Position numbers and translations under genes: made by a program. This document shows, piece by piece, positions 1 to 6,193 of a stretch of DNA of 8,457 nucleotides. Source of the DNA: JBGTHB01 sp041746415. Its GTDB lineage: Bacteria; Pseudomonadota; Gammaproteobacteria; Coxiellales; Coxiellaceae. Each line of letters starts with the position of its first letter. Position 1 is the stretch's first letter. Location of the stretch: assembly GCA_041746415.1 (NCBI GenBank), contig JBGTHB010000036.1, positions 1-8,457 on the forward strand. The letters are read 5' to 3'. Below the pieces are notes generated by a model. The model was not told the origin of the DNA and did not search any database. It saw only the letters and a list, made by a program, of their open reading frames with translations.

Positions 1-714
1 TTATACCCACAGCGCTAACACCGCCATTAGCATCACACCCAAAAATGACAAACTCATTTCTTGATAGCGGTTGAGGGTATCATGGTGATCGTGGTCTTGG
101 TGGGAAAAAGCAATAAATAATAAGGTGCCGGCAGCAAAGCCATTTAAATAATTCAGCCAATGTGGATGATCGCTTAGAATTAAATGCGATTGCAGTGCAC
201 CGCCGAGCATAATTCCCAGTGGTGTCATAAAAGCAAAAAAGACCAGTGCTAATTTGAGCAAGTTAGTTTGTGGCCAGTAACGTTTTAAACCCGTCATAAG
301 TGCGAACGTTTCAAAACCTTTGTGAGCTAAAATGGCTAAGCACACCAGCAGTAATTCAGATACCGTAGTGGCAATGCCGAGCACGCTGCCGGTAATGAAA
401 GCGTGTAGCGATAACATGCTTAATAAAAACCAAGCGCTGTGCTTGTGTTTGATGCGCGTTACAATAAATAACAGTGCGTAGCCGAGTAACATCAGCAGCA
501 GTAGCAATAGTAAAACATCTTTACCACCACCCAGCGCAACATAAGCGTGAGGCAGCAAATGAAACAATGCCACACCAATGAAAATACCGTCCGCCACAGC
601 ATCACTGATATGCCAGTAACGACGGCGGTGTTGCATCACGTGCATAGCTGCTTGGCCGCAGGCGATAGTTAGCAGAATTAGGGTAATGGCAATGAATAAC
701 TTAGCGGAAAAAAT
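1..714 (-). CDS. ZIP-family divalent metal (zinc/iron) permease, probable ATT start
   Basis: This is a probable inner-membrane ZIP transporter moving Zn(2+), Fe(2+) or similar ions into the cytoplasm. From the ATG at 645 the protein has 214 residues and about seven hydrophobic segments. ZIP hallmarks in that numbering are a TM2 ending in HLLPHA (29-34), TM4 HAFITG (81-86), TM5 HKGFETFAL (108-116), TM6 with FMTPLGIMLGG, TM7 with AAGTLLF, and a His/Asp loop HQDHDHHD (182-189) before the last TM. The family normally has eight TMs. The frame stays open upstream and encodes a hydrophobic stretch, LFIAITLILLTIACG, which supplies the missing TM1. That extension starts at an ATT (712-714) six bases after AGGAGA, so I chose it, giving 237 residues. 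The conservative alternative is the ATG at 645, which has no good ribosome site and loses TM1. The stop is TAA at 1-3. The gene is divergent from accA. ZIP membership is fairly certain; the metal is not determined. Confidence 0.8.
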   Translation of the reverse strand: MFSAKLFIAITLILLTIACGQAAMHVMQHRRRYWHISDAVADGIFIGVALFHLLPHAYVALGGGKDVLLLLLLLMLLGYALLFIVTRIKHKHSAWFLLSMLSLHAFITGSVLGIATTVSELLLVCLAILAHKGFETFALMTGLKRYWPQTNLLKLALVFFAFMTPLGIMLGGALQSHLILSDHPHWLNYLNGFAAGTLLFIAFSHQDHDHHDTLNRYQEMSLSFLGVMLMAVLALWV

Positions 715-720
715 GGTCGT

Positions 721-726
721 TCTCCT
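721..726 (-). promoter_or_regulatory. Shine-Dalgarno that decides the start of the ZIP gene
   Basis: On the minus strand this reads AGGAGA. Six bases separate it from an in-frame ATT at 714-712, which is ideal spacing for initiation. There is no ATG, GTG or TTG in frame between this site and the ATG at 645, which lies about 75 bases downstream, too far to be served by it. The site therefore supports initiation at the non-canonical ATT. Confidence 0.55.
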
Positions 727-849
727 AATGCGCTCCTATTGGCCTTTGTGTTTCGGTATCACTGGCATAGTCGGGCTATATTTAATAAAGTACGAAGCTC
801 GCCGGTGCGAGAGTGATGTAAAGTATGACGTCCGAAAGAGAGTGTGGCA
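727..849. promoter_or_regulatory. Divergent intergenic region between the ZIP gene and accA
   Basis: This short AT/GC-mixed spacer must carry promoters for both the minus-strand ZIP gene and the accA-tilS-copA operon. The best -10-like sequence for accA is TATATT at 777-782, but no convincing -35 lies 16-18 bases upstream. A small perfect hairpin sits in the presumed accA leader: CTCGC (798-802), loop CGGT, GCGAG (807-811). It has no following T run, so it is not a terminator. I saw no clear Zur- or Fur-like palindrome. The accA ribosome site is GAGAG at 838-842. Confidence 0.35.
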
Positions 850-1800
850 ATGAATTTGGATTACCTAGACTTTGAACAACCGATTGCAGAGCTGCAAGAA
901 AAAATTAACGAGTTGCGGCGTGTGGGCAGCGCCCAGGATATTAATTTAACGGATGAAGTCGCTAAGCTTGAAGAAAAAAGTTTGCAGCTAACCAAAAATA
1001 TTTTTACCAATTTGAATGCGCAACAAATCGTGCAGCTAGCGCGTCATCCATTACGACCTCATACAAAAGATTATATCGACCGAATTTTTACTGATTTTAA
1101 TGAACTGCATGGTGATCGCCATGTCTCAAGAGGGCCTGCTATTGTAGGCGGTTTAGCCCGTTTAGAAGGTGACCCAGTGATGGTGATCGGGCATCAAAAA
1201 GGTCGTGACACCAAAGCTAAGATTGAACGTAATTTTGGTATGGCCAGTCCCGAAGGATTTCGTCGCGCGTTACGTTTAATGAAACTGGCCGAAAAATTTC
1301 ATATTCCAGTGGTGACATTCATAGACACACCGGGCGCTTATCCCGGCGTGGGTGCTGAAGAACATAATCAAAGCGAAGCGATTGCACGTAATTTATTTGA
1401 AATGGCAAAGCTTAAATCTCCTATTTTATGCACGATTATTGGCGAGGGATGTTCTGGCGGAGCGTTAGCCATCGGCGTTGGTGATTACACTATGATGTTG
1501 CAATACGCATATTATTCTGTGATTTCACCAGAAGGGTGTGCTTCTATTTTGTGGAAAAGCGCCACTAAAGCTAATGAAGCAGCAGAAGCATTAAATTTAA
1601 CAGCGAATCGTCTCAAAGAATTAAAGTTAATAGATGAAATCATAAAAGAACCGCTTGGTGGTGCACATCGAAATGTCGATGCAATGGCGCAAGCGATAAA
1701 GGAACGTTTAATTACAAAGCTCGTTGCGTTTAAGACAGAGTCACCAACTACCCTCGTAGAAGCGCGTTATCAACGTTGGTTAGCGTATGGTAAAGACTAA
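850..1800 (+). CDS. accA: Acetyl-CoA carboxylase, carboxyltransferase subunit alpha
   Basis: AccA pairs with AccD to move the carboxyl group from carboxybiotin on AccB to acetyl-CoA, making malonyl-CoA in the committed step of fatty-acid synthesis in the cytoplasm. The protein is about 316 residues (E. coli 319) and collinear with E. coli AccA from its first residues (MNLDYLDFEQPIAEL against MSLNFLDFEQPIAEL). Recognisable blocks are the N-terminal helical pair, QLARHPLRPHTKDYI, IGHQKGRDTKAKIERNFGM, FIDTPGAYPGVGAEE, the glycine-rich GEGCSGGALAIGVGD and SVISPEGCASILWKSA. I chose ATG 850 because it matches the family N-terminus and has GAGAG seven bases upstream; a GTG at 844 would sit almost on top of that site. 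One glycine of the usual GEGGSGG loop is Cys (about residue 201). The 3' end overlaps tilS by 14 bases. dnaE, often found just upstream in gammaproteobacteria, is replaced here by the divergent ZIP gene. Confidence 0.97.
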   Translation: MNLDYLDFEQPIAELQEKINELRRVGSAQDINLTDEVAKLEEKSLQLTKNIFTNLNAQQIVQLARHPLRPHTKDYIDRIFTDFNELHGDRHVSRGPAIVGGLARLEGDPVMVIGHQKGRDTKAKIERNFGMASPEGFRRALRLMKLAEKFHIPVVTFIDTPGAYPGVGAEEHNQSEAIARNLFEMAKLKSPILCTIIGEGCSGGALAIGVGDYTMMLQYAYYSVISPEGCASILWKSATKANEAAEALNLTANRLKELKLIDEIIKEPLGGAHRNVDAMAQAIKERLITKLVAFKTESPTTLVEARYQRWLAYGKD

Positions 1801-3040
1801 TGATTTTGCCCCCCGCCTTTTGGCCAATATTCAACAACTGACACCAAGCCAGCTTTTTTGTGTGGCGCTAAGCGGTGGTTTGGATTCGCTAGTGTTATTG
1901 CGTACCTTGGTCGCTTTAAGTAAACAGCAGTGCGGTTGGCGCATACGTGCAATTCACGTTAATCATCATTTGCATAGTGATGCAGATCAATGGCAGCAGT
2001 TTTGTCAAAACGTGTGTGATGAATTAGCGGTTGAGTTGATGACGCAATCCATTACCTTGGATATTCACAATGGCCAAAGCATTGAAGCGCAAGCGCGCGA
2101 AAAACGCTACGCCGTATTACAGCAACAACTGCAGCCTAATGAGGTGTTATTAACTGCCCAACATCAAGATGATCAAGCTGAAACATTTTTATTGCAGTTA
2201 ATGCGCGGTGCCGGCATAAAAGGATTAAGTGCTATGCCATGGGTGAAACCATTAGGCGAAGGTTATTTAGTTCGCCCCATGTTGGATTTCACCCGTGAAG
2301 AAATTCAATATTATGCACAGCAACAAAATTGGCACTGGTGTATAGACCCAAGCAATGACAACAGTCGGTTTGAGCGTAATTATTTGCGGTGGCATGTTTT
2401 GCCTGAATTAAAAAAACGTTGGCCCAGTTTAACCACGGTTTTGGCGCGCAGCGCATCACATTGCGCTACGGCACAAACGTTGTTGGAAGAATACTTGCAA
2501 GCGGATTTAATAACCTGTGTCGACGTGCAAAATAAATTGGACTGCCAAAAATTAATTAAATTCTCCGTGCCGCGCCAATTGGCACTGTTGCGTTATTGGC
2601 TGGCACAACAACAATTTGCCTTGCCTTCAACCAAACAATTGGCGCAGTTATATCAATCATTGGTGTTGTCACGTGAAGACGCAGCACCTAAATTTAATTA
2701 TGACACAGTCATAATTCGACGCTTTAAAAATAAATTATTCGCAAACCAGACTGAAGCAGTGAGTATGGTTGACCAGAGTGAAATTTTACAAAAAGCCCAT
2801 CAACAAGGATTACCGAAAGATTTAAATCGTGACAAGTTAAGCATTCGTTTTTATCAAGGTGGAGAAAAGTTGTATTTGCCGGGCAGAACGTTTCGCCACC
2901 GTCTAAAAAAATGTTGGCAACAATGGCAAGTGCCTAGTTGGCAGCGTAAAACAATCCCATTGATTTATTATAATGATGAGTTAATCATGGTATTGGATTA
3001 TGTTTATTCTAAGGAAAGATTATGCCAATTGTGCAGTTAG
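1787..3040 (+). CDS. tilS: tRNA(Ile)-lysidine synthetase
   Basis: TilS uses ATP and lysine to convert C34 of the CAU-anticodon tRNA(Ile) to lysidine, so the tRNA reads AUA and is charged with isoleucine; it is normally essential. The 417-residue product (E. coli 432) has the N-type ATP-pyrophosphatase P-loop SGGLDS at 29-34, then AIHVNHHLHSDADQW, IEAQAREKRY, AQHQDDQAETFLLQLMRGAG with H126-x-DDQ, and DPSNDNSRFERNYLRWHVLP. A middle helical region follows, and then the TilS C-terminal domain (about 348-413) with GRTFRHRLKKCWQQWQVP and IPLIYYNDELI. The start at 1787 lies inside accA, 14 bases before its stop, and has no clear ribosome site of its own, so translation is probably coupled to accA. 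The accA-tilS order is common in gammaproteobacteria. The 3' end overlaps copA by 19 bases. Confidence 0.95.
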   Translation: MVKTNDFAPRLLANIQQLTPSQLFCVALSGGLDSLVLLRTLVALSKQQCGWRIRAIHVNHHLHSDADQWQQFCQNVCDELAVELMTQSITLDIHNGQSIEAQAREKRYAVLQQQLQPNEVLLTAQHQDDQAETFLLQLMRGAGIKGLSAMPWVKPLGEGYLVRPMLDFTREEIQYYAQQQNWHWCIDPSNDNSRFERNYLRWHVLPELKKRWPSLTTVLARSASHCATAQTLLEEYLQADLITCVDVQNKLDCQKLIKFSVPRQLALLRYWLAQQQFALPSTKQLAQLYQSLVLSREDAAPKFNYDTVIIRRFKNKLFANQTEAVSMVDQSEILQKAHQQGLPKDLNRDKLSIRFYQGGEKLYLPGRTFRHRLKKCWQQWQVPSWQRKTIPLIYYNDELIMVLDYVYSKERLCQLCS

Positions 3041-5235
3041 CGATTAATGGGATGCATTGTGTTAGTTGTGTGACGAGTGTGGAAAAAGCGCTGTGTAAAA
3101 TAGAGGGTGTGAATAGTGTTACTGTGAATTATACGCAACGCTTAGCACGTATTGAAACGCAACATGCCATTGATCCGCAGTCTTTAATTAATGTTGTTGT
3201 GAGTTTAGGTTATATGGCGCAGTTGGTGGAGAGTGAGCAACAGTTGGCGCACGATCATCACAACACGGATCAACAACAGCTTCAATTATTATGGTGGCGT
3301 TCCATTATTGCTTTTGGCGTGGGCTTTCCTTTATTAATTGATATGCATTGGCACTGGCTGCCTAATATTAATCAACCCAGTATTCAATGGCCTTGGATTA
3401 CGGTGAGTGTGATTACTTTGTGGGTGTTGTGGTTTTGTGGCGGACGTTTTTTTCGTGGTGCGTGGCAAAGCTTGAAACGATTTTCCACCAATATGGACAC
3501 ACTGGTGGCGATGGGTACTGGCGTCGCATGGCTTTATTCCACCGTGGTGGTGGTGTTGCCGATGTTTATTCCTGCAATGGCGCGTACAGTGTATTTTGAA
3601 GCAGCTAATATTTTAATTGCGTTTATTTTATTTGGTAACGCGCTGGAATTAAAAGCGCGTGGTAAAACCAGCGAAGCAATACATTCACTTATAGGGCTAC
3701 AACCTAAAACCGCTACTGTGATTCGTGATGGTAAAACAATCGTTACCTCTATTGCTGCTATTCAACTAGGTGATGTATTACGAGTGAAGCCTGGTGAAAA
3801 AATTGCGGTGGATGGCGAAGTGATTCATGGGCAGTCGAGTGTTGATGAGGCAATGTTAACTGGTGAACCGATACCCGCTAAAAAAACAGTAGGCGATTTA
3901 GTGTGTGCTGGCACGATAAATAAAACGGGCAGCTTTGAATTTAAAGCCACAAAAATTGGTAAAGATACTGCGCTGGCACAAATTATTAAATTAGTAGAAA
4001 CCGCGCAAGGAGCCAAACCCAAAATGGCGCGATTGGCCGATAAAATCGCCAGTGTGTTTGTGCCGGCGGTAATAATTATTGCCATAATCACGGCACTGGT
4101 GTGGGCATTGGTGGCGCCAGCGCCGCGTATTGCATTCGTGTTAACCACCGCAATTGCGGTGCTTGTTGTGGCCTGTCCCTGTGCGCTTGGTTTGGCAACA
4201 CCGATTGCGGTGATGATGGGTGTGGGCAAAGCAGCCCAATTGGGTATTTTAATTCGTAACGGTGATGCGCTGCAGCAAGCAAAACAATTAACAACTGTTG
4301 TGTTTGATAAAACTGGCACGCTTACACAAGGTGCGCCTACCGTTGCCGATGTTGAAGTGTATGCTGGAGACAAAGATTCATTATTGAGAATGGCAGCGAG
4401 CATTGAGCAGCATTCAGAACATCCATTAGCCCAAGCCATTATCCAAGCCACCACAGCAACCTTGTTTGATGCTACTGATTTTGTTGCCACAGCAGGATTA
4501 GGCGTAAGTGCAACCGTAAGTGCGCAAACGATTTTTGTGGGCAATGTCGCTTTTATGCAGCAACAACACATCAATATTGAACAAGCGCAAACAGCACTGC
4601 AACAATTTTCCAAGCAAGCCAAAACACCGGTGTTGGTGGCAAAAGCGGACACATTACTGGGGGTGATTGCCATTGCCGATCCAATTAAGCAAGACGCAAA
4701 AAAGGTGATTGAAAAATTACATAGTTTGCGTATTCGGGTGGTGATGCTAACGGGTGATACTGAAAATACCGCTCAGGCAGTGGCAAAGCAGTTGGGCATT
4801 GATCAGGTAATGGCGAATGTGTTGCCGCAAGATAAAGCGCAACAAATTAAAAAGCTGCAAGCAACACAACAAGTGGTTGCCATGGTGGGTGATGGCATTA
4901 ATGATGCGCCGGCTTTAGCGCAAGCCAACTTGGGTTTTGCTATGGGCAGTGGTGCGGATGTGGCAATGGAAACGGCGGATGTGACATTGATGAATAATCA
5001 ATTGCTGACCGTTGTCACTGCGATCGCTTTATCACGCGCTACTGTGCGTAACATAAAACAAAATTTGTTTGGTGCGTTTTTCTATAACGTTTGCGCTATT
5101 CCCTTAGCAGCAGGTGTGTTTTATCCGTTGACTGGTTGGTTGTTAAACCCCATGGTGGCTGGATTGGCGATGGCGTTATCGTCGGTTACAGTCGTGATTA
5201 ACGCCAATCGACTGCGATTTTTTAAAAGGCTCTGA
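3022..5235 (+). CDS. copA: Copper(I)-exporting P1B-type ATPase, CopA-like
   Basis: This is an inner-membrane P-type ATPase expected to pump Cu(+) out of the cytoplasm. The 737-residue protein starts with one heavy-metal-associated domain (GMHCVSC, 10-16); E. coli CopA has two. A His-rich linker (HDHH, about 77-80) and the first TM helices follow. Next are the actuator loop TGEP (280-283), the membrane metal site CPC (385-387), the phosphorylation site DKTGTLT with D429, the nucleotide-domain motif SEHP (465-468) and the hinge GDGINDAP (from 623). The last two TMs carry YN (688-689) and M-x2-SS (717-721), the signature that separates Cu(+) pumps (P1B-1) from Zn/Cd pumps, so the metal call is firm. 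All catalytic motifs are intact. Translation starts at ATG 3022 behind AAGGAAAG, 19 bases before the tilS stop. No CueR-like regulator or copper chaperone gene lies nearby, so expression may follow the accA-tilS operon unless an internal promoter exists. Confidence 0.93.
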   Translation: MPIVQLAINGMHCVSCVTSVEKALCKIEGVNSVTVNYTQRLARIETQHAIDPQSLINVVVSLGYMAQLVESEQQLAHDHHNTDQQQLQLLWWRSIIAFGVGFPLLIDMHWHWLPNINQPSIQWPWITVSVITLWVLWFCGGRFFRGAWQSLKRFSTNMDTLVAMGTGVAWLYSTVVVVLPMFIPAMARTVYFEAANILIAFILFGNALELKARGKTSEAIHSLIGLQPKTATVIRDGKTIVTSIAAIQLGDVLRVKPGEKIAVDGEVIHGQSSVDEAMLTGEPIPAKKTVGDLVCAGTINKTGSFEFKATKIGKDTALAQIIKLVETAQGAKPKMARLADKIASVFVPAVIIIAIITALVWALVAPAPRIAFVLTTAIAVLVVACPCALGLATPIAVMMGVGKAAQLGILIRNGDALQQAKQLTTVVFDKTGTLTQGAPTVADVEVYAGDKDSLLRMAASIEQHSEHPLAQAIIQATTATLFDATDFVATAGLGVSATVSAQTIFVGNVAFMQQQHINIEQAQTALQQFSKQAKTPVLVAKADTLLGVIAIADPIKQDAKKVIEKLHSLRIRVVMLTGDTENTAQAVAKQLGIDQVMANVLPQDKAQQIKKLQATQQVVAMVGDGINDAPALAQANLGFAMGSGADVAMETADVTLMNNQLLTVVTAIALSRATVRNIKQNLFGAFFYNVCAIPLAAGVFYPLTGWLLNPMVAGLAMALSSVTVVINANRLRFFKRL

Positions 5236-5260
5236 GAGAGAAAAACGATTCAGCTTTCTT

Positions 5261-5288
5261 TTGCTAAAGAACTCGCATCTGTTAAAAT
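5261..5288 (+). promoter_or_regulatory. Candidate promoter for the HEPN/MNT pair
   Basis: TTGCTA (5261-5266) and TAAAAT (5283-5288), 16 bases apart, give a moderate sigma-70 match (4/6 and 5/6). The pair lies in the 98-base gap after copA, about 45 bases before the HEPN start. A 6-bp AT-only hairpin, TTCTTT/AAAGAA (5256-5271), overlaps the -35. It has no T run and is not a credible terminator, so readthrough from copA is possible. Confidence 0.35.
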
Positions 5289-5333
5289 CAAATACTAGAG
5301 TGTTATCGTGATTGTAAATGAGAATAAAATGTT

Positions 5334-5747
5334 ATGACACAGCAAGACATTCGTTGGCAGCAGCGATTAAATAATCTCAATAGTGCATTGCAGCAGTTGG
5401 CTGATGCTGTCGTTTTGGCATCCAGTCGCCAATTATCTTTATTGGAGCAGCAAGGTATGATTCAAGCTTTTGAGTTCACCCATGAGCTTGCTTGGAATGT
5501 GATGAAAGATTATGCGCATTTTCAAGGTAACATAACCATTGCAGGTTCTCGTGACGCAACCCGTGAAGCTTTTAAAATGGGCTTGCTTGAAGATGGTAAT
5601 GTGTGGATGGAAATGATAAAAAGTCGCAATCAAGCTTCTCATACCTACAACAAATTGCTCGCCAACCAAATTACAGAAAAAGTGGTAGTAGACTATTATC
5701 CCGCTTTTAAATTATTTCGCGAAAAAATGGAAAATTTAAAAGCATGA
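5334..5747 (+). CDS. HEPN-fold nucleotidyltransferase substrate-binding protein (HI0074 family), putative type VII-like toxin
   Basis: This 137-residue, mostly helical protein resembles the HI0074 / nucleotidyltransferase substrate-binding family, a HEPN-like four-helix fold. Diagnostic stretches are AFEFTHELAWNVMKDY (about 45-60), GSRDATREAFKMGLL and WMEMIKSRNQASHTYN. The last contains R98-N-Q-A-S-H103-T-Y105, the R-x4-H-x-Y signature of HEPN ribonucleases. In characterised HepT/MntA pairs this motif carries the RNase residues and the tyrosine that the partner AMPylates. Start ATG 5334 has a weak TGAGAA nine bases upstream; an out-of-frame ATG lies at 5329. The gene overlaps its partner by ATGA at 5744-5747, a typical coupled arrangement. 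Family membership is fairly sure. Toxicity is inferred from motifs and pairing; HI0074-type proteins are also described simply as substrate-binding partners, so a non-toxin role remains possible. Confidence 0.87.
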   Translation: MTQQDIRWQQRLNNLNSALQQLADAVVLASSRQLSLLEQQGMIQAFEFTHELAWNVMKDYAHFQGNITIAGSRDATREAFKMGLLEDGNVWMEMIKSRNQASHTYNKLLANQITEKVVVDYYPAFKLFREKMENLKA

Positions 5748-6070
5748 GCCAAGCGAAAAAGTGCAGCTCTGGGCTAAAAGATACTGAAATCGCCGCTATT
5801 CAGCGGGTCTTTAAAATGCATCCAAAAATTACCAAAGTCATACTATATGGTTCGCGCGCCAAAGGAAATTACAGGCCGGGGTCGGATATTGATTTAACCT
5901 TGCAAGGAGAGGGCCTTGAATACGTTGATCTGGTTGCGATTGACAACGAGCTAGACGATCTACTTTTGCCCTACACTATTGACCTTTCTATTCAGCAGCA
6001 AATTGAAAACCCCGATCTCATCGAGCATATCGAGCGAGTGGGGTTAGAGTTTTATTTTAAGGACAAATAA
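5744..6070 (+). CDS. Minimal nucleotidyltransferase (MNT, HI0073/MntA-like), putative antitoxin
   Basis: This 108-residue protein has the core of a DNA polymerase beta-like minimal nucleotidyltransferase. A helix (about 12-25) and a strand (KVILYGS) lead into G36-S37-x10-D48-I-D50, an exact G-S-x10-D-x-D metal/nucleotide site. A third acidic residue in TIDLS (D80) is well placed to complete the catalytic triad. In type VII systems such enzymes add AMP to the HEPN partner's tyrosine and silence it; that activity is inferred here from motifs, not shown. Translation starts in the ATGA overlap with the HEPN gene and has no ribosome site of its own, so the two proteins are probably made by coupled translation. 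The C-terminus ends soon after HIERVGLEFYF, as is usual for the family. All visible catalytic positions are intact, so the gene looks functional. Confidence 0.88.
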   Translation: MSQAKKCSSGLKDTEIAAIQRVFKMHPKITKVILYGSRAKGNYRPGSDIDLTLQGEGLEYVDLVAIDNELDDLLLPYTIDLSIQQQIENPDLIEHIERVGLEFYFKDK

Positions 6071-6130
6071 AGTAACTCCTCAGCTTGGGCCAATTTGCAG
6101 ATCTTTTTAAGTGGTGACTGAGAGTCTACT
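6071..6130 (+). repeat. Imperfect inverted repeat after the MNT gene
   Basis: Three 4-bp blocks pair in order: 6071-6074 with 6127-6130, 6075-6078 with 6122-6125, and 6080-6083 with 6118-6121. C6079 and C6126 are single-base bulges. The result is a 12-bp bulged stem closing a 34-base loop that begins immediately after the MNT stop. No long T run follows, so it is at best a weak terminator or an mRNA 3' end structure. Confidence 0.4.
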
Positions 6131-6159
6131 TTATCACGGCAAAAGTTCTGTTTTAATCC

Positions 6160-6187
6160 TTGACCCATGGTGTGCAACCGCTATGCT
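6160..6187 (+). promoter_or_regulatory. Candidate lepA promoter abutting the start codon
   Basis: TTGACC (6160-6165, 5/6 to consensus) and TATGCT (6182-6187, 4/6) lie 16 bases apart. The expected start of transcription, about seven bases past the -10, falls on or next to A6194, which is the A of the preferred lepA ATG. No Shine-Dalgarno precedes that ATG. A leaderless transcript is therefore possible. Confidence 0.4.
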
Positions 6188-6193
6188 ATCGGC

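Noticed and set aside
798..811. CTCGC-CGGT-GCGAG hairpin in the accA leader as terminator or riboswitch
   Set aside because: A five-pair stem without a T tract or any recognisable riboswitch architecture; noted only as part of the divergent region.
844..849. GTG start for accA adding two residues
   Set aside because: The ribosome site GAGAG ends one base before it, too close for initiation; ATG 850 has seven-base spacing and matches the family N-terminus.
3825..4673. Long open frame (282 codons) on the minus strand inside copA
   Set aside because: It lies entirely antisense to a copA gene with all catalytic motifs intact. Its product is a low-complexity Ala/Cys/Ser/Thr-rich sequence with no recognisable domain, typical of a codon-bias shadow.
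5256..5271. TTCTTT/AAAGAA hairpin after copA as an intrinsic terminator
   Set aside because: The stem is only six A/T pairs and no T run follows.
5280..5335. Repeated TGTTA/TGTTAT words upstream of the HEPN gene as operators
   Set aside because: The words are short, unevenly spaced (about 21 and 29 bases), AT-rich, and not arranged as inverted repeats; chance is the simpler explanation.
6167..6193. Upstream in-frame ATG for lepA (nine extra residues)
   Set aside because: The extra residues do not fit the LepA N-terminus, there is no ribosome site, and the segment overlaps the best promoter match.
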